Source: Marinobacter caseinilyticus
GTDB taxonomy: Bacteria; Pseudomonadota; Gammaproteobacteria; Pseudomonadales; Oleiphilaceae
Direction: 5' to 3'
NCBI RefSeq assembly: GCF_011074955.1
Contig: NZ_WUQJ01000024.1
Span: forward strand, 1 to 64,000
Length of the DNA stretch: 64,000 nucleotides
Below, in pieces: positions 45,100 to 53,820 of the stretch. A program made the translations under genes and the position numbers. Each line of letters starts with the position of its first letter. Positions within the stretch are counted from its first letter, which is position 1. Under the pieces are notes generated by a model. It did not search any database. It worked only from the letters and a program-made list of their open reading frames with translations, and was not told where the DNA came from.

Positions 45100-46338
45100 A
45101 TGACACTGTTTGAAATCGTCGCCATCTTGCTGAGCCTCTCTGCGTTGTTCAGTTATATCAACGCCCGGTTTATCGGTCTACCAACGAGTATCGCCGTGAT
45201 GGCGTTTTCGCTGGCATTTTCGCTGGTGCTGGTCGGCATCAACTACCTGGGCGGGCAGGACCTGACCCGCTGGGCGGAGCAGTTGATTGCGCAGGTTGAT
45301 CTGGGTGAGACGTTGCTGAACGGGCTGTTGAGCTTTTTGCTGTTTGCCGGCGCCCTGCACGTCAACCTCGATGATCTGGCCGATCAGAAATGGCTGGTGG
45401 CATTGCTGGCAACGCTGGGTGTGGTGGTCACCACCTTATTGGTGGGATGCGCCATGTGGCTGGTGCTGGGCTGGCTTACCATACCGCTGCCGTTTATTTA
45501 TTGTCTTTTGTTCGGGGCTGTAGTGGCGCCAACCGACCCGGTGGCGGTACTGGCCATTCTGAAATCAGTCGACGCGCCGAAAACATTGTCCACCAAGATT
45601 GCCGGTGAGTCCCTGTTCAACGACGGTGTCGCAGTGGTGATGTTTATCGCCATTCTGGGCATTGCGCAGGGGGACAGGGAGGCCACGTTCCAAAGCATCG
45701 GCCTGCTGTTTCTGGAGGAGGCAGTGGGCGGGTTGGTATTGGGGTTTGTTTTGGGGTGGGTGGGGTACCACCTGCTGCGTGGGCTTGATAATTACCAGGT
45801 CGAAATACTGGTTACCATTGCTCTGGTGGCCGGCGGTTACGCGTTGGCCAGCCGGATGCACATGTCCGGTCCGTTGGCGGTGGTGGTCGCAGGGCTGATG
45901 ATCGGCAACCATGGCCGGCGCTATGCGATGTCCGAAAAAACCGAGCGACACCTGGACACCTTTTGGGAGTTGATTGATGAGGTGCTGAACGCTGTCCTGT
46001 TTTTGTTGATTGGCCTCGAGGTTCTGATCGTCACCTTTGAACTGCCGGTGCTCTGGGCCGGACTTTCGGCAATCCCGTTGGTGCTTCTGGCGCGTCTGGT
46101 GGCGGTAGGTTTACCGGTAATGGCGTTAAAGCCGTTTCAGGAGCACACCACCAGCTCCATTCTGGCGTTAACCTGGGGCGGCCTGAAAGGCGGTATTTCA
46201 GTTGCACTGGCTTTGGCGCTGCCCGCCGGGCCGGAACGGGATCTGATTCTGCCGATGGCCTACGCGGTGGTGGTGTTTTCTATCCTGTTTCAAGGCCTGA
46301 CGGTGAAGCAGGTTTTAGGGCGCTCGACAGCGGGCTGA
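45100..46338 (+). CDS. CPA1-family Na+/H+ antiporter
   Basis: A 412-aa inner-membrane antiporter with about twelve to thirteen helices, of the NhaP/CPA1 type. The ion-binding motif is FNDGVAVVMF (about 170-180), preceded by AVVAPTDPVAVLAIL and followed by a TWGGLKGGISVALALALP segment, all CPA1 hallmarks. It exchanges Na+ for H+, fitting a marine or halophilic lifestyle. ATG 45100 has AAGGA 4-5 nt upstream; GTG 45088 is possible but less likely. A perfect hairpin lies after the gene. Confidence 0.9.
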   Translation: MTLFEIVAILLSLSALFSYINARFIGLPTSIAVMAFSLAFSLVLVGINYLGGQDLTRWAEQLIAQVDLGETLLNGLLSFLLFAGALHVNLDDLADQKWLVALLATLGVVVTTLLVGCAMWLVLGWLTIPLPFIYCLLFGAVVAPTDPVAVLAILKSVDAPKTLSTKIAGESLFNDGVAVVMFIAILGIAQGDREATFQSIGLLFLEEAVGGLVLGFVLGWVGYHLLRGLDNYQVEILVTIALVAGGYALASRMHMSGPLAVVVAGLMIGNHGRRYAMSEKTERHLDTFWELIDEVLNAVLFLLIGLEVLIVTFELPVLWAGLSAIPLVLLARLVAVGLPVMALKPFQEHTTSSILALTWGGLKGGISVALALALPAGPERDLILPMAYAVVVFSILFQGLTVKQVLGRSTAG

Positions 46339-46361
46339 CTGGCCGGTGCCGGCGAAATAAG

Positions 46362-46399
46362 TCAATCGGGCAGCGCTATCGAAAAGGCTGCCCGATTGA
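46362..46399. terminator. Hairpin between convergent NhaP-type and small periplasmic protein genes
   Basis: TCAATCGGGCAGC (46362-46374) and GCTGCCCGATTGA (46387-46399) form a perfect 13-bp stem with a 12-nt loop. There is no T run, but it lies between two convergent genes (stops at 46338 and 46422), so a bidirectional transcript-end role is likely. Confidence 0.6.
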
Positions 46400-46421
46400 A
46401 CGGTCTTGCGCGGGTGATGGT

Positions 46422-46667
46422 CTACTGCGAGGCCTCATCAAGGCGTTCCATTGCTTGCTTGAGCACCGCTACGGATTCGCCGTGCTTCCCTTGCTGGTGC
46501 AACTTTTCACCCTGATCCCGCAATGCTCTTATCTCACTGACCGCATCCGCAGGTAACTGCCTGCTGTCCAATTCGCTGTCAATTTTGTGAACCAAGGCTG
46601 GGCACTGGTTGGCCTGTACCGTGCCGACCAGAAATAAACTGACAACGAGTGCGATAATGTAGCGCAT
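46422..46667 (-). CDS. Small exported protein of unknown function
   Basis: An 81-aa protein with a clear signal peptide (about 1-19, ending VQAN) and a helical, charged mature part containing KIDSELDSRQLPADAVSEIR. A single cysteine (CPAL) lies just after the cleavage site; without a proper lipobox it is probably periplasmic and soluble. GGAGG about 5 nt before ATG 46667 supports the start. I do not recognise a family. It is divergent from the His-rich protein gene. Confidence 0.7.
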   Translation of the reverse strand: MRYIIALVVSLFLVGTVQANQCPALVHKIDSELDSRQLPADAVSEIRALRDQGEKLHQQGKHGESVAVLKQAMERLDEASQ

Positions 46668-46892
46668 GGTGGTTCCTCCGTGAGTGGGGTAGTAACACTT
46701 TCTAGTGTAGTCCTCCTCTGTCGCAATTGCGGTATTTGGGGGAATTAAACTTTCTAAAGAAAACGCTCTGGATTACAACAACTTTTCCGGTGGTTGGCTG
46801 AGTCGCCTTTGCACAAAATTTACAGGGTCCAGACAGCAGTTGACACTCACGCGGTTACGCTTGTCGGTAGGTACTCACACAAGGACTGCCTT

Positions 46893-47321
46893 ATGAAAAA
46901 CCTACTGATGACAGGTGTTGCCATTACGCTTTTGAGTCTTTCAGGCGGTGTACTGGCCGAATCCAAAGCCTTCGATAAAATAACCGCACAGTATGAGCGA
47001 AACGCTGGTCGTGATCATGCCGCCGGGCATGAGGGTAAAGGACGATTGCAGCAAGCCAGGCATGGCTACAACGATAATCGTGGTGGTCATCAGGGCAAGG
47101 GTCATCATGGCAAGTGGCGCCATGGGAATAAACACAAGGGCGGCTATAAACATGGCAAACATGCTGCCAGACATGGCCATGGCCATCGCCACGGCCACTC
47201 CGACTGGCGGACACGCTATGATAAGCCTCGCTACCGGGACCATGACCGCGATCGCAGGGATTTGTACTTCGGTGTGATCCTCGGCCCCCGTGGCGGCGTG
47301 GAGTATCGCCAAACCTGGTAA
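46893..47321 (+). CDS. Histidine-rich exported protein
   Basis: A 142-aa protein with a signal peptide (about 1-22, ending GVLAES). The mature part is extremely His/Gly/Lys/Arg-rich, with about 16 histidines and a run of HGH repeats near 100, then a conserved-looking end, RDLYFGVILGPRGGVEYRQTW. Such composition suggests a periplasmic metal (nickel, cobalt, copper or zinc) buffer, but it may be a general cation-binding protein. ATG 46893 has AAGGA 7 nt upstream. Reverse-strand open frames over it look hydrophobic because His codons read as Met and Val, and are shadows. Confidence 0.72.
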   Translation: MKNLLMTGVAITLLSLSGGVLAESKAFDKITAQYERNAGRDHAAGHEGKGRLQQARHGYNDNRGGHQGKGHHGKWRHGNKHKGGYKHGKHAARHGHGHRHGHSDWRTRYDKPRYRDHDRDRRDLYFGVILGPRGGVEYRQTW

Positions 47322-47332
47322 ATTGCCATCGG

Positions 47333-47377
47333 CCTGACACACGGTTCCCGAACGTTGAAAGGGAACCGAGTGTCAGG
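47333..47377. terminator. Strong hairpin after the His-rich gene
   Basis: CCTGACAC-A-CGGTTCCC (47333-47349) pairs with GGGAACCG-A-GTGTCAGG (47361-47377), 16 bp with one A-A mismatch. GTGTCAGGGC (47370-47379) can alternatively pair with GCCCTGAC (47401-47408). No long T run follows; convergent transcript ends are the likely role. Confidence 0.5.
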
Positions 47378-47500
47378 GCATTGGTGTTTTCGTCCTTTGG
47401 GCCCTGACGTCAGGAAAGCACTGCCAGAGTAACGACCGGCTGTCAGCCGGTGCAGTTATGTAAAAGTTTAGAAGACATGGCTCTTCCTGGCCGGAAAGAT

Positions 47501-48193
47501 TTAACCCACCGATGCAATCTCAATTGGCGTTAAGGCACGGTAAGCGCCTGAAGATAAGTCTTCACCCAGATCAATGCTTCCCATACGCTCCCGATGCAGT
47601 GCCACAATGCGATTTCCCACGGCAGTGAACATGCGTTTGACCTGATGGTAGCGGCCTTCATAAATGGTCAGCCGAGCTTCCCGCTCGCCGAGTTGCTGCA
47701 ACTGTGCCGGTGAGGTGGTGAGGTCTTCGTAGCTGAGATAAATACCTTCTGCAAAGCGATGGGCGGTCTCGGCACTGATCGGAGCCGCAGTTCGCAAGTG
47801 GTATACCTTCGGAACCTTGAGCTTGGGCTCAGTCAGCCGGCGCGACCAGAGACCATCGTTGGTGAGGATCAAAAGGCCAGAGGTGCTGCGGTCCAGACGC
47901 CCGCCAATATGCAGGCAGGGGCGAAGTTCCGGGGCCACCAGCTCCAGCACGGTGGGGTGGCAAGGATCGCGGGTGGCACTGAGATAGCCCACCGGCTTGT
48001 GCAGCATCAGGTAGTGAGCGGTGTTTTCCTGCAGCACCTCACCGTCGAGGGTCACGGTTGCAAAGCGGTCGATATCGGCACGGAGGTCGTGCACCTGTTG
48101 TTGATTGACACGAACGCGACCTCTGGCCACCAGGAGTCTGGCGGTCTGATGACTGTGTTCGGTATGTTTACTGATGAAGCGGTCGAGTCTCAT
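47501..48193 (-). CDS. rsuA: 16S rRNA pseudouridine(516) synthase RsuA
   Basis: A 230-aa pseudouridine synthase with an N-terminal S4 RNA-binding domain (about 1-60: RLDRFISKHTEHSHQTARLLVARGRVRVN) and an RsuA/RluB-type catalytic domain. The catalytic Asp is in GGRLDRSTSGLLILTNDG (about 100). It modifies U516 of 16S rRNA in E. coli. Length matches RsuA. It is divergent from the enolase-superfamily gene. Related RluE/RluF are less likely because of the overall length and the S4 domain. Confidence 0.88.
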   Translation of the reverse strand: MRLDRFISKHTEHSHQTARLLVARGRVRVNQQQVHDLRADIDRFATVTLDGEVLQENTAHYLMLHKPVGYLSATRDPCHPTVLELVAPELRPCLHIGGRLDRSTSGLLILTNDGLWSRRLTEPKLKVPKVYHLRTAAPISAETAHRFAEGIYLSYEDLTTSPAQLQQLGEREARLTIYEGRYHQVKRMFTAVGNRIVALHRERMGSIDLGEDLSSGAYRALTPIEIASVG

Positions 48194-48372
48194 GGCGTCC
48201 GATTATCGCAGAAGCATGGGGACGTGGGTATCGCTCAATCGCGGGCACTCAATCAGTTGTTAAGCCGATACCACGTGGTGGCAGGCGCGTGAATTCTCGC
48301 GGCCTTGCGCCTATGGTTGAGCTGTAACGCAAGATTGGGTGTCGTCTACCTGCAAATGGAGGTGCAAAGCGT

Positions 48373-49476
48373 ATGCGTATCGTCGGACTGGATGTGTATG
48401 CCGCTGAGTTGCCCTACGTGGGCCAGGCCTATGCCTTTGCGGGCGGGAGGTCTTACCACTTGTTTACCAGCACGGTGGTCGTGGTCAGGACCGATGCCGG
48501 TCTTGAGGGCTATGGTGAAATTTGCCCCTGTGGGCCAAGTTACATGCCGGCCTTTGCTGGCGGCGTGGTGCCTTGTTTGCGAGAACTGGCCCCGGCGATC
48601 CTGGGCGAGGATCCCCGGCACACCGCCCGGCTGATGATGAAAATGGACCAGGTGCTCAATGGCCAGGCGTATGCCAAGGCTGCGATTGATATTGCGTGCT
48701 GGGATTTGCTTGGTAAGGCCTCGGGCCTGCCGGTCCATGTTTTGCTGGGGGGGTTGCTGACCGCGACCCTGCCGTTGCATCGGGTGGTACCGCTGGCTGC
48801 GCCGCAAGATACATTGCAGGTGGTGGCGGCGCATCGGCGCAACGGATTTCGCCATTTTCAGATCAAACTCGGCCAGACTGAGGAACAGGACATTGAATTG
48901 CTTCGGACGCTTGCCCCTGCCTTTCAGGCTGGCGAAGTCTGGATGGGCGATGCCAATGGTGCCTGGCGTCGGGATCAGGCGGTTGCCATCTCCAGGGCGG
49001 TTGCGGACATCGATCTCTATCTGGAGCAACCCTGCCGAACCTACGAGGAGTGCCTGTCGGTCCGGCAACGGGTGGCGCACCCAGTCAAACTGGACGAATG
49101 CCTGAACAACCTTGGGGATGTGCAGCGAGCCCTGCGTGACGATGCCATGGACGCAATGGCGCTCAAAGTCAGCAAATTCGGAGGTTTAACAACGTCGCGA
49201 CTGATCCGGGATCTTTGTGTCTCGGCCGGAGTAGCCCTTACGATCGAGGACGCCTGGGGCAGTGGCATTGCGACGGCGGCCTACACGCATCTGGCCGCCA
49301 GTACCCCACCACAATGGCTGCTCAACACCACGGACCTGCATAATTACAACACGGTTCAACTGGCCCACGGCGCACCGAAGACGGCCCATGGCACTATGGC
49401 CGTAAGCGACCGTCCCGGGTTGGGGGTCGAGCCAGACTTTGACCAGCTCGGGGACCCTGTGTTGGTGTTGGTTTAG
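48373..49476 (+). CDS. Enolase-superfamily enzyme (mandelate racemase type)
   Basis: A 367-aa enolase-superfamily enzyme. The metal ligands are seen in WMGDANGAW, LEQPC and KLDECLNN, and the catalytic lysines in FQIKLG and LKVSKFGG. The N-terminal capping domain carries FTSTVVVVRTDAGLEGYGEICPCGPSY. The pattern is closest to hydroxyproline-betaine epimerase and cis-3-hydroxyproline dehydratase. Substrate is not certain. The promoter region is shared with rsuA (divergent). Confidence 0.84.
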   Translation: MRIVGLDVYAAELPYVGQAYAFAGGRSYHLFTSTVVVVRTDAGLEGYGEICPCGPSYMPAFAGGVVPCLRELAPAILGEDPRHTARLMMKMDQVLNGQAYAKAAIDIACWDLLGKASGLPVHVLLGGLLTATLPLHRVVPLAAPQDTLQVVAAHRRNGFRHFQIKLGQTEEQDIELLRTLAPAFQAGEVWMGDANGAWRRDQAVAISRAVADIDLYLEQPCRTYEECLSVRQRVAHPVKLDECLNNLGDVQRALRDDAMDAMALKVSKFGGLTTSRLIRDLCVSAGVALTIEDAWGSGIATAAYTHLAASTPPQWLLNTTDLHNYNTVQLAHGAPKTAHGTMAVSDRPGLGVEPDFDQLGDPVLVLV

Positions 49477-49670
49477 GGGGCGCCATGGTGGCAGACGTGA
49501 CTCACAACAGCCGACCCGATTGGTCGCCTGGTATGGTCTATTGGTCGGCATCCGGCTGAATAGGGCGGGGTCTTTAAATCGGCCGCTAGGGGGGGAAGCC
49601 CGGCAACCAGGAAGTCATGCCTCGGTGACGCTGACATGCCCGTGCTTTGTGGTCTGATGGCGAGTTTTGG

Positions 49671-50540
49671 CTACGATTTCAAATACTTGCCAACATCGGT
49701 ATTGAAGTAACGGAACAGCACACTTTTTTGTTCGCGTTCGGACTGCTTCCAGCCGTAGGTCGCGGGGCGATGGGTTTCGATGGCCAGTGTGTCGAATATC
49801 AACCAGTCAAACAGTGCCAGTGAGCCGCAGACATTTTTCGCGGAGTTTCGACCCCGCGCGTGGTGATGGTGATGCTGGGTGGGAAACGTGAAAACGTGCG
49901 CCAGGGCCCACATCGTTTTGCGGACCCATGCCCAACGGTGATTGTGGAAATACAGGTCGTAGTTCCAATTGGTGTGGGTATGGGCCGACCATAGGCCTTT
50001 GGCCACCGTTGCCCAAAGAAAGACTTCGACCAGCCCCAGGTACAGCCCCAGCAGTTGGAACCAGAAGTTCGGCATGATCAGCCACCACAGCCAGCCGTTG
50101 GTGAAGGTCTGGGTGACGGTGAGTTGGCCCCGGTCATCGTCACCACTGAAATGGTGTGGGCGGTGGGAGAGCTTGAACACGGCTTGCACCGACTGCAGCC
50201 AACGGAGTCCGGGGCGTCGGCAGTGGGCGAAGTAATGACCAGCGCCATGGATCAGCTCTTCAAGGCAGAAGAAGACAATCAGGGTTGGCCAGAAATACTC
50301 GGCTTCAAGCCAGGCCAGAGCCCCGGCGCTCCCGGGTACCGCCACGCTCAGCGTTGCACCGATGATGAGTAGGACCAAGGGACGCTGGACCGCGATCATC
50401 AAGACGGTGGTCAGGCCCGCGACTTTCCAGTCCTGGGCGGTGCGGGCGCCGTTGGCGCTCCGGCCGCTGAGAAATTCAAAGCTGGCAGCGATCAGGATAA
50501 AGCCCAATACCGACAGTGCGACCAAGTCGTTCAATGTCAT
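49671..50540 (-). CDS. Sterol desaturase/fatty acid hydroxylase-family protein
   Basis: A 289-aa integral membrane protein of the sterol desaturase family, with diiron His motifs HGAGHYFAH, HRPHH and QHHHHHARG. It hydroxylates or desaturates a lipid-like substrate in the inner membrane using oxygen. About four to six helices flank the histidine clusters. It is divergent from a LysR regulator with 111 bp between, the usual arrangement for a regulated target. The lipid acted on is unknown. Confidence 0.86.
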   Translation of the reverse strand: MTLNDLVALSVLGFILIAASFEFLSGRSANGARTAQDWKVAGLTTVLMIAVQRPLVLLIIGATLSVAVPGSAGALAWLEAEYFWPTLIVFFCLEELIHGAGHYFAHCRRPGLRWLQSVQAVFKLSHRPHHFSGDDDRGQLTVTQTFTNGWLWWLIMPNFWFQLLGLYLGLVEVFLWATVAKGLWSAHTHTNWNYDLYFHNHRWAWVRKTMWALAHVFTFPTQHHHHHARGRNSAKNVCGSLALFDWLIFDTLAIETHRPATYGWKQSEREQKSVLFRYFNTDVGKYLKS

Positions 50541-50651
50541 GACAGTTCCCCTCTTATTATTCTGGGTAAATTGTGGATCGATGGCTGAGGGTTAGAGGAT
50601 CGCTGATGTTTTGGTTTTCTGACCAATCAATGTTCTGTATAAATAATATCC

Positions 50652-51557
50652 ATGAAGCTGAATTTACGATCGGTCGACCTTAATCTGTTGCCAGTCTTTG
50701 TCGCGGTTGTTGACGAAGGCCAGCTGTCTCGTGCGGCGGTGAGGCTGGGAATGAGCCAGCCAGCCGTCAGCGCGGCACTCCAGCGGCTGCGTCTGACAGT
50801 GGGTGATCCGCTGTTTACCCGATCCCGGGCCGGATTGTCACCGACGCCTCGTGCCCAGGCACTCTACCAGAGTGTCAGTGCCGGCCTGCATACATTGGCG
50901 GACGCCCTGGACCCCGGTCAGCATTTTCATCCTGCCACCGCGGCCCGGACGTTTCGGCTGTTGGCCGTGGACTATTTTGAAACCCTGGCGCTGGGCCCAT
51001 TGATGGCGGCCTTGCGCAGCCAAAGCGCCACCATCGGCATCCATATACTGGCCCAGCAGGCTGGCTGGGTTCGCACCCTGCTGAATGCAGAGGCGGATTT
51101 CGCACTGGATACGCAGGTACCTGAGGATGATCGCCTGCAGGCGAAGGTCGTCGGGGAGGAATCGCTCGCGGTGGTTGTGCGTCAGTCGCATCCAGTGATT
51201 AGCGACAGCCTTTCGCTGGAGGAATTTCTGGCCGCGGAGCATGTGGTATTGCCGCTGAATGAGCGCCGAACCCTGCCGCTGGATCAAATCCTTGGCCGAC
51301 CCGGATGGCATCGCAAAGTGGGTGCCCAGGTGGTGCAGTACAGCAACCTGTTGTCGGTGGCCAGCGCCAGTGACCTAATCGCTACCGTGCCCTTGCGGTT
51401 GGCCCAGCATCTGGCCCCTGGCCTGAAGCTGCAGGTGCTGCCATTTCCGGTACCGACGCCAAAAGTACCGATATACCTTATTTGGCCCAAGGCCCTGGAG
51501 CAGGACCGGGCGCATTTGTGGTTTCGAGAGTTTCTCGAGATGCAGCTGTTGGCCTAG
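50652..51557 (+). CDS. LysR-type transcriptional regulator
   Basis: A 301-aa LysR regulator with NLRSVDLNLLPVFVAVVDEG, the helix-turn-helix SRAAVRLGMSQPAVSAALQRLR (about 23-44), then a NodD/LinR-like effector domain (about 95-295). The stop overlaps the unsupported upstream frame of the next gene, whose real start lies 131 bp on. It is divergent from the sterol desaturase-family gene and is probably its regulator. The effector is unknown. Confidence 0.92.
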   Translation: MKLNLRSVDLNLLPVFVAVVDEGQLSRAAVRLGMSQPAVSAALQRLRLTVGDPLFTRSRAGLSPTPRAQALYQSVSAGLHTLADALDPGQHFHPATAARTFRLLAVDYFETLALGPLMAALRSQSATIGIHILAQQAGWVRTLLNAEADFALDTQVPEDDRLQAKVVGEESLAVVVRQSHPVISDSLSLEEFLAAEHVVLPLNERRTLPLDQILGRPGWHRKVGAQVVQYSNLLSVASASDLIATVPLRLAQHLAPGLKLQVLPFPVPTPKVPIYLIWPKALEQDRAHLWFREFLEMQLLA

Positions 51558-51688
51558 CAAGCAGGGAAGCGGCTATGCTCATTGCAAAGGATCGTCTGCC
51601 CCGGGCCCAGAGCCACCGGTCTGGCCGCCTGTGTCGATCGAACCCAGCGACTGGCATTACGACAACACAGAGGGGGAAGACAGCAGCG

Positions 51689-52393
51689 ATGAAAACCATA
51701 GGGTTACTTGGGGGAATGAGCTGGGAGTCCACAGCGAGTTACTATCGGATTATCAATGAGGCCGTAAAAGCGAATCGGGGTGGCTTTCATTCGGCCCCAA
51801 TCGCCATGGTCAGCGTGGATTTTGCCGACATTGAGGCACTGCAGCGCCAGGGTGACTGGCAGCGCATGGCTGAATTGCTCGCCGGGCATGCACGCTCGGT
51901 CCAACAGGCTGGGGCGGATCTGTTGTTAATTTGCACCAACACCATGCACCAGGTGGCCGATCAGGTTCAGGCGGCCATTGAGATCCCCGTCGTTCACATT
52001 GTCGACGCCACTGCGGCGGCGCTCAAGCAAGCAGGTGTTACTCGGGTAGGGCTGTTGGGCACACGGTTTACCATGGAACAACCCTTTTTCAAGGACCGCC
52101 TGCAGCAACGGTATGGCATCGAGGTAACGGTGCCCGCGGCGGACGATCAGAAAACTGTCCATGAGGTCATTTATTCGGAGTTGTGTCAGGGCATCCTGCG
52201 GCAGGAATCGCGACAGCGCATTGTCAGTATCATTGAGGGGCAGAGGGTTCAGGGCGCAGAGGCCGTGATCCTGGGGTGCACGGAAATCGCGTTGCTCGTG
52301 CAGCCAAGCGACATCGATGTGCCGCTGTACGATACCACCAGAATTCACGCCCACGCTGCGGTTGCCCAGGCATTGGATGTGGGTGGTCTATGA
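51689..52393 (+). CDS. Aspartate/glutamate racemase-family protein
   Basis: A 234-aa PLP-independent racemase. Two catalytic cysteines are visible, in LLICTNTMH and VILGCTEIAL, as in aspartate racemase. The start MKTIGLLGGMSWESTASYYR is typical of the family. Members of this clade racemise Asp or Glu, and some are amino-acid racemases of broad range. ATG 51689 has GGGGAAG 10 nt upstream. It is 131 bp after LysR and may be in the same transcript. A terminator follows. Confidence 0.9.
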   Translation: MKTIGLLGGMSWESTASYYRIINEAVKANRGGFHSAPIAMVSVDFADIEALQRQGDWQRMAELLAGHARSVQQAGADLLLICTNTMHQVADQVQAAIEIPVVHIVDATAAALKQAGVTRVGLLGTRFTMEQPFFKDRLQQRYGIEVTVPAADDQKTVHEVIYSELCQGILRQESRQRIVSIIEGQRVQGAEAVILGCTEIALLVQPSDIDVPLYDTTRIHAHAAVAQALDVGGL

Positions 52394-52421
52394 CCTTGTC
52401 ATTATGTCGCGATACGATGAG

Positions 52422-52457
52422 AGTCCGACCAAGGGCTTAGCCGATGGCCGGACTTTT
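52422..52457 (+). terminator. Terminator after the racemase gene
   Basis: AGTCCGACC (52422-52430) pairs with GGCCGGACT (52446-52454) with one mismatch, a smaller GGC/GCC stem sits inside, and a run of four T residues starts at 52454. Confidence 0.7.
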
Positions 52458-52476
52458 ACCTATACTTTTCCTTGAG

Positions 52477-52515
52477 CCCGACCGTCCATGGCGGGGGCTC
52501 GCCCCTGCTGTCGGG
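52477..52515 (+). promoter_or_regulatory. Stem-loop upstream of the aldolase gene
   Basis: CCCGAC (52477-52482) pairs with GTCGGG (52510-52515); inside, GCGGGGG (52491-52497) pairs with CCCCTGC (52502-52508) with a CTCG loop. It is about 100 nt before the aldolase start. If the transcript begins upstream, this is a strongly folded leader; no ligand or protein is evident. Confidence 0.35.
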
Positions 52516-52612
52516 ATAGGCTGATATCGGCAAACTGGCCCCCACGGGTTCTTGTACATCGCGTTCAACGCAGCAGTCATCGAGGTTTTTTTATCAACAG
52601 GGAGGATAGACT

Positions 52613-53635
52613 ATGTCGACCGATGCGGAACTTCAGCAAACCATCGCAGACATGATCGACGCCGAGCGGGGCATTTTGGCGGCCGATGAAAGCACAGGAA
52701 CCATGACCAAACGGCTGGAAGCAGTCGGAGTTGAATCAACGGAAGAAAATCGACGTTGGTATCGGTCAATGCTGTTGTCGACACCGGAGCTGGGCAAGTA
52801 TATCTGTGGCGTCATTTTTTATGAAGAAACCCTGGGCCAGCGGGATGACCGTGGGACGCTGCTCAGTGAGTTGGCGGCTTCGCAGGGGGTGATTCCCGGC
52901 ATCAAGGTGGACCAGGGTAAAGGACCGTTGCCCGGGGCACCGGGGGATATGATTACCTATGGTCTGGACGGGCTCGGTGATCGGTTGGCGCGTTATAAGA
53001 GCCAGGGCGCCCGGTTTGCCAAGTGGCGGGAGGTCTATCCCATCAGTGACCATAACCCAACCCTTCTCGGGCTCACCGCCAACGCTGAAATGCTGGCGCG
53101 CTATGCAGCCGTATGTCAGGACATGGGCATCGTGCCCATTGTGGAACCGGAAGTGTTGATCGACGGTAGCCACAGTATGGACCGGGCCGCCGAGGTTAAC
53201 GAGCAGGTGTGGCACGCGGTGTTTCACGCCCTGCACCGGCACGGGGTTGCGTTAGAGCACATGATCCTGAAACCCAGTATGGTCACACCAGGCAAAGAGG
53301 CTGGCAAAGCGTCTCCGGACGACGTGGCGGACCGCACGTTGCAGGTTCTCCGCCGCACCGTGCCGGCCGCGGTGCCCAGCATCAATTTTCTGTCCGGTGG
53401 CCAGACGCCTGAGGAGGCGACAGCCAACCTGAATGCGCTCAATAGCAGGCGTGACCGGACGCCCTGGCAATTGAGTATGTCTTTTGGCCGGGCCTTGCAG
53501 GAACCGGCCATGAGTGCTTGGGCCGGTAATCCGCAGCGCCGGGAGCAAGCCCAGCAAGCCTTCCTGAAGCGCGCCCGGCTTAACAGCCTGGCCAGACGCG
53601 GCGCCTACAGCGATGATCAGGAAATGACGGCCTGA
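52613..53635 (+). CDS. Class I fructose-bisphosphate aldolase (eukaryotic type)
   Basis: A 340-aa class I aldolase of the eukaryotic-like group. GILAADESTGTMTKRL near residue 20, the Schiff-base Lys in MILKPSMVTPG, and SINFLSGGQTPEEATANLNAL are hallmarks. It cleaves fructose-1,6-bisphosphate to DHAP and glyceraldehyde-3-phosphate using a lysine rather than zinc. GGGAGG lies about 8 nt before ATG 52613. It is single-cistron, with a structured leader. The C-terminus is shorter and more acidic than in animals. Confidence 0.93.
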   Translation: MSTDAELQQTIADMIDAERGILAADESTGTMTKRLEAVGVESTEENRRWYRSMLLSTPELGKYICGVIFYEETLGQRDDRGTLLSELAASQGVIPGIKVDQGKGPLPGAPGDMITYGLDGLGDRLARYKSQGARFAKWREVYPISDHNPTLLGLTANAEMLARYAAVCQDMGIVPIVEPEVLIDGSHSMDRAAEVNEQVWHAVFHALHRHGVALEHMILKPSMVTPGKEAGKASPDDVADRTLQVLRRTVPAAVPSINFLSGGQTPEEATANLNALNSRRDRTPWQLSMSFGRALQEPAMSAWAGNPQRREQAQQAFLKRARLNSLARRGAYSDDQEMTA

Positions 53636-53820
53636 ACCGTTGCCGGCCGCCAGGGTTATGGGCGTCATTGTGCCAGTGTCCGCGCTAAGTGCAGCGGTGA
53701 GCGTAATCCTGAATGTCGTACTGAATGTGGTGCTGTAAAGTGGTGTTGAAAGGTCCGCTACCTGGCTGCCGACGGTGCCGCTGGAGTAGTCACCGCAACG
53801 GGCCAGGGAGCGCATGACCT

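Noticed and set aside
46941..47342. Minus-strand frame that looks like a hydrophobic membrane protein
   Set aside because: Antisense shadow of the His-rich gene: CAT/CAC histidine codons read as ATG/GTG on the other strand, giving false Met/Val-rich helices. No ribosome site.
53252..53815. 187-aa minus-strand frame with Ser/Thr-rich start
   Set aside because: Mostly opposite the aldolase gene; the unique part covers the 180-bp spacer only and has no ribosome site.
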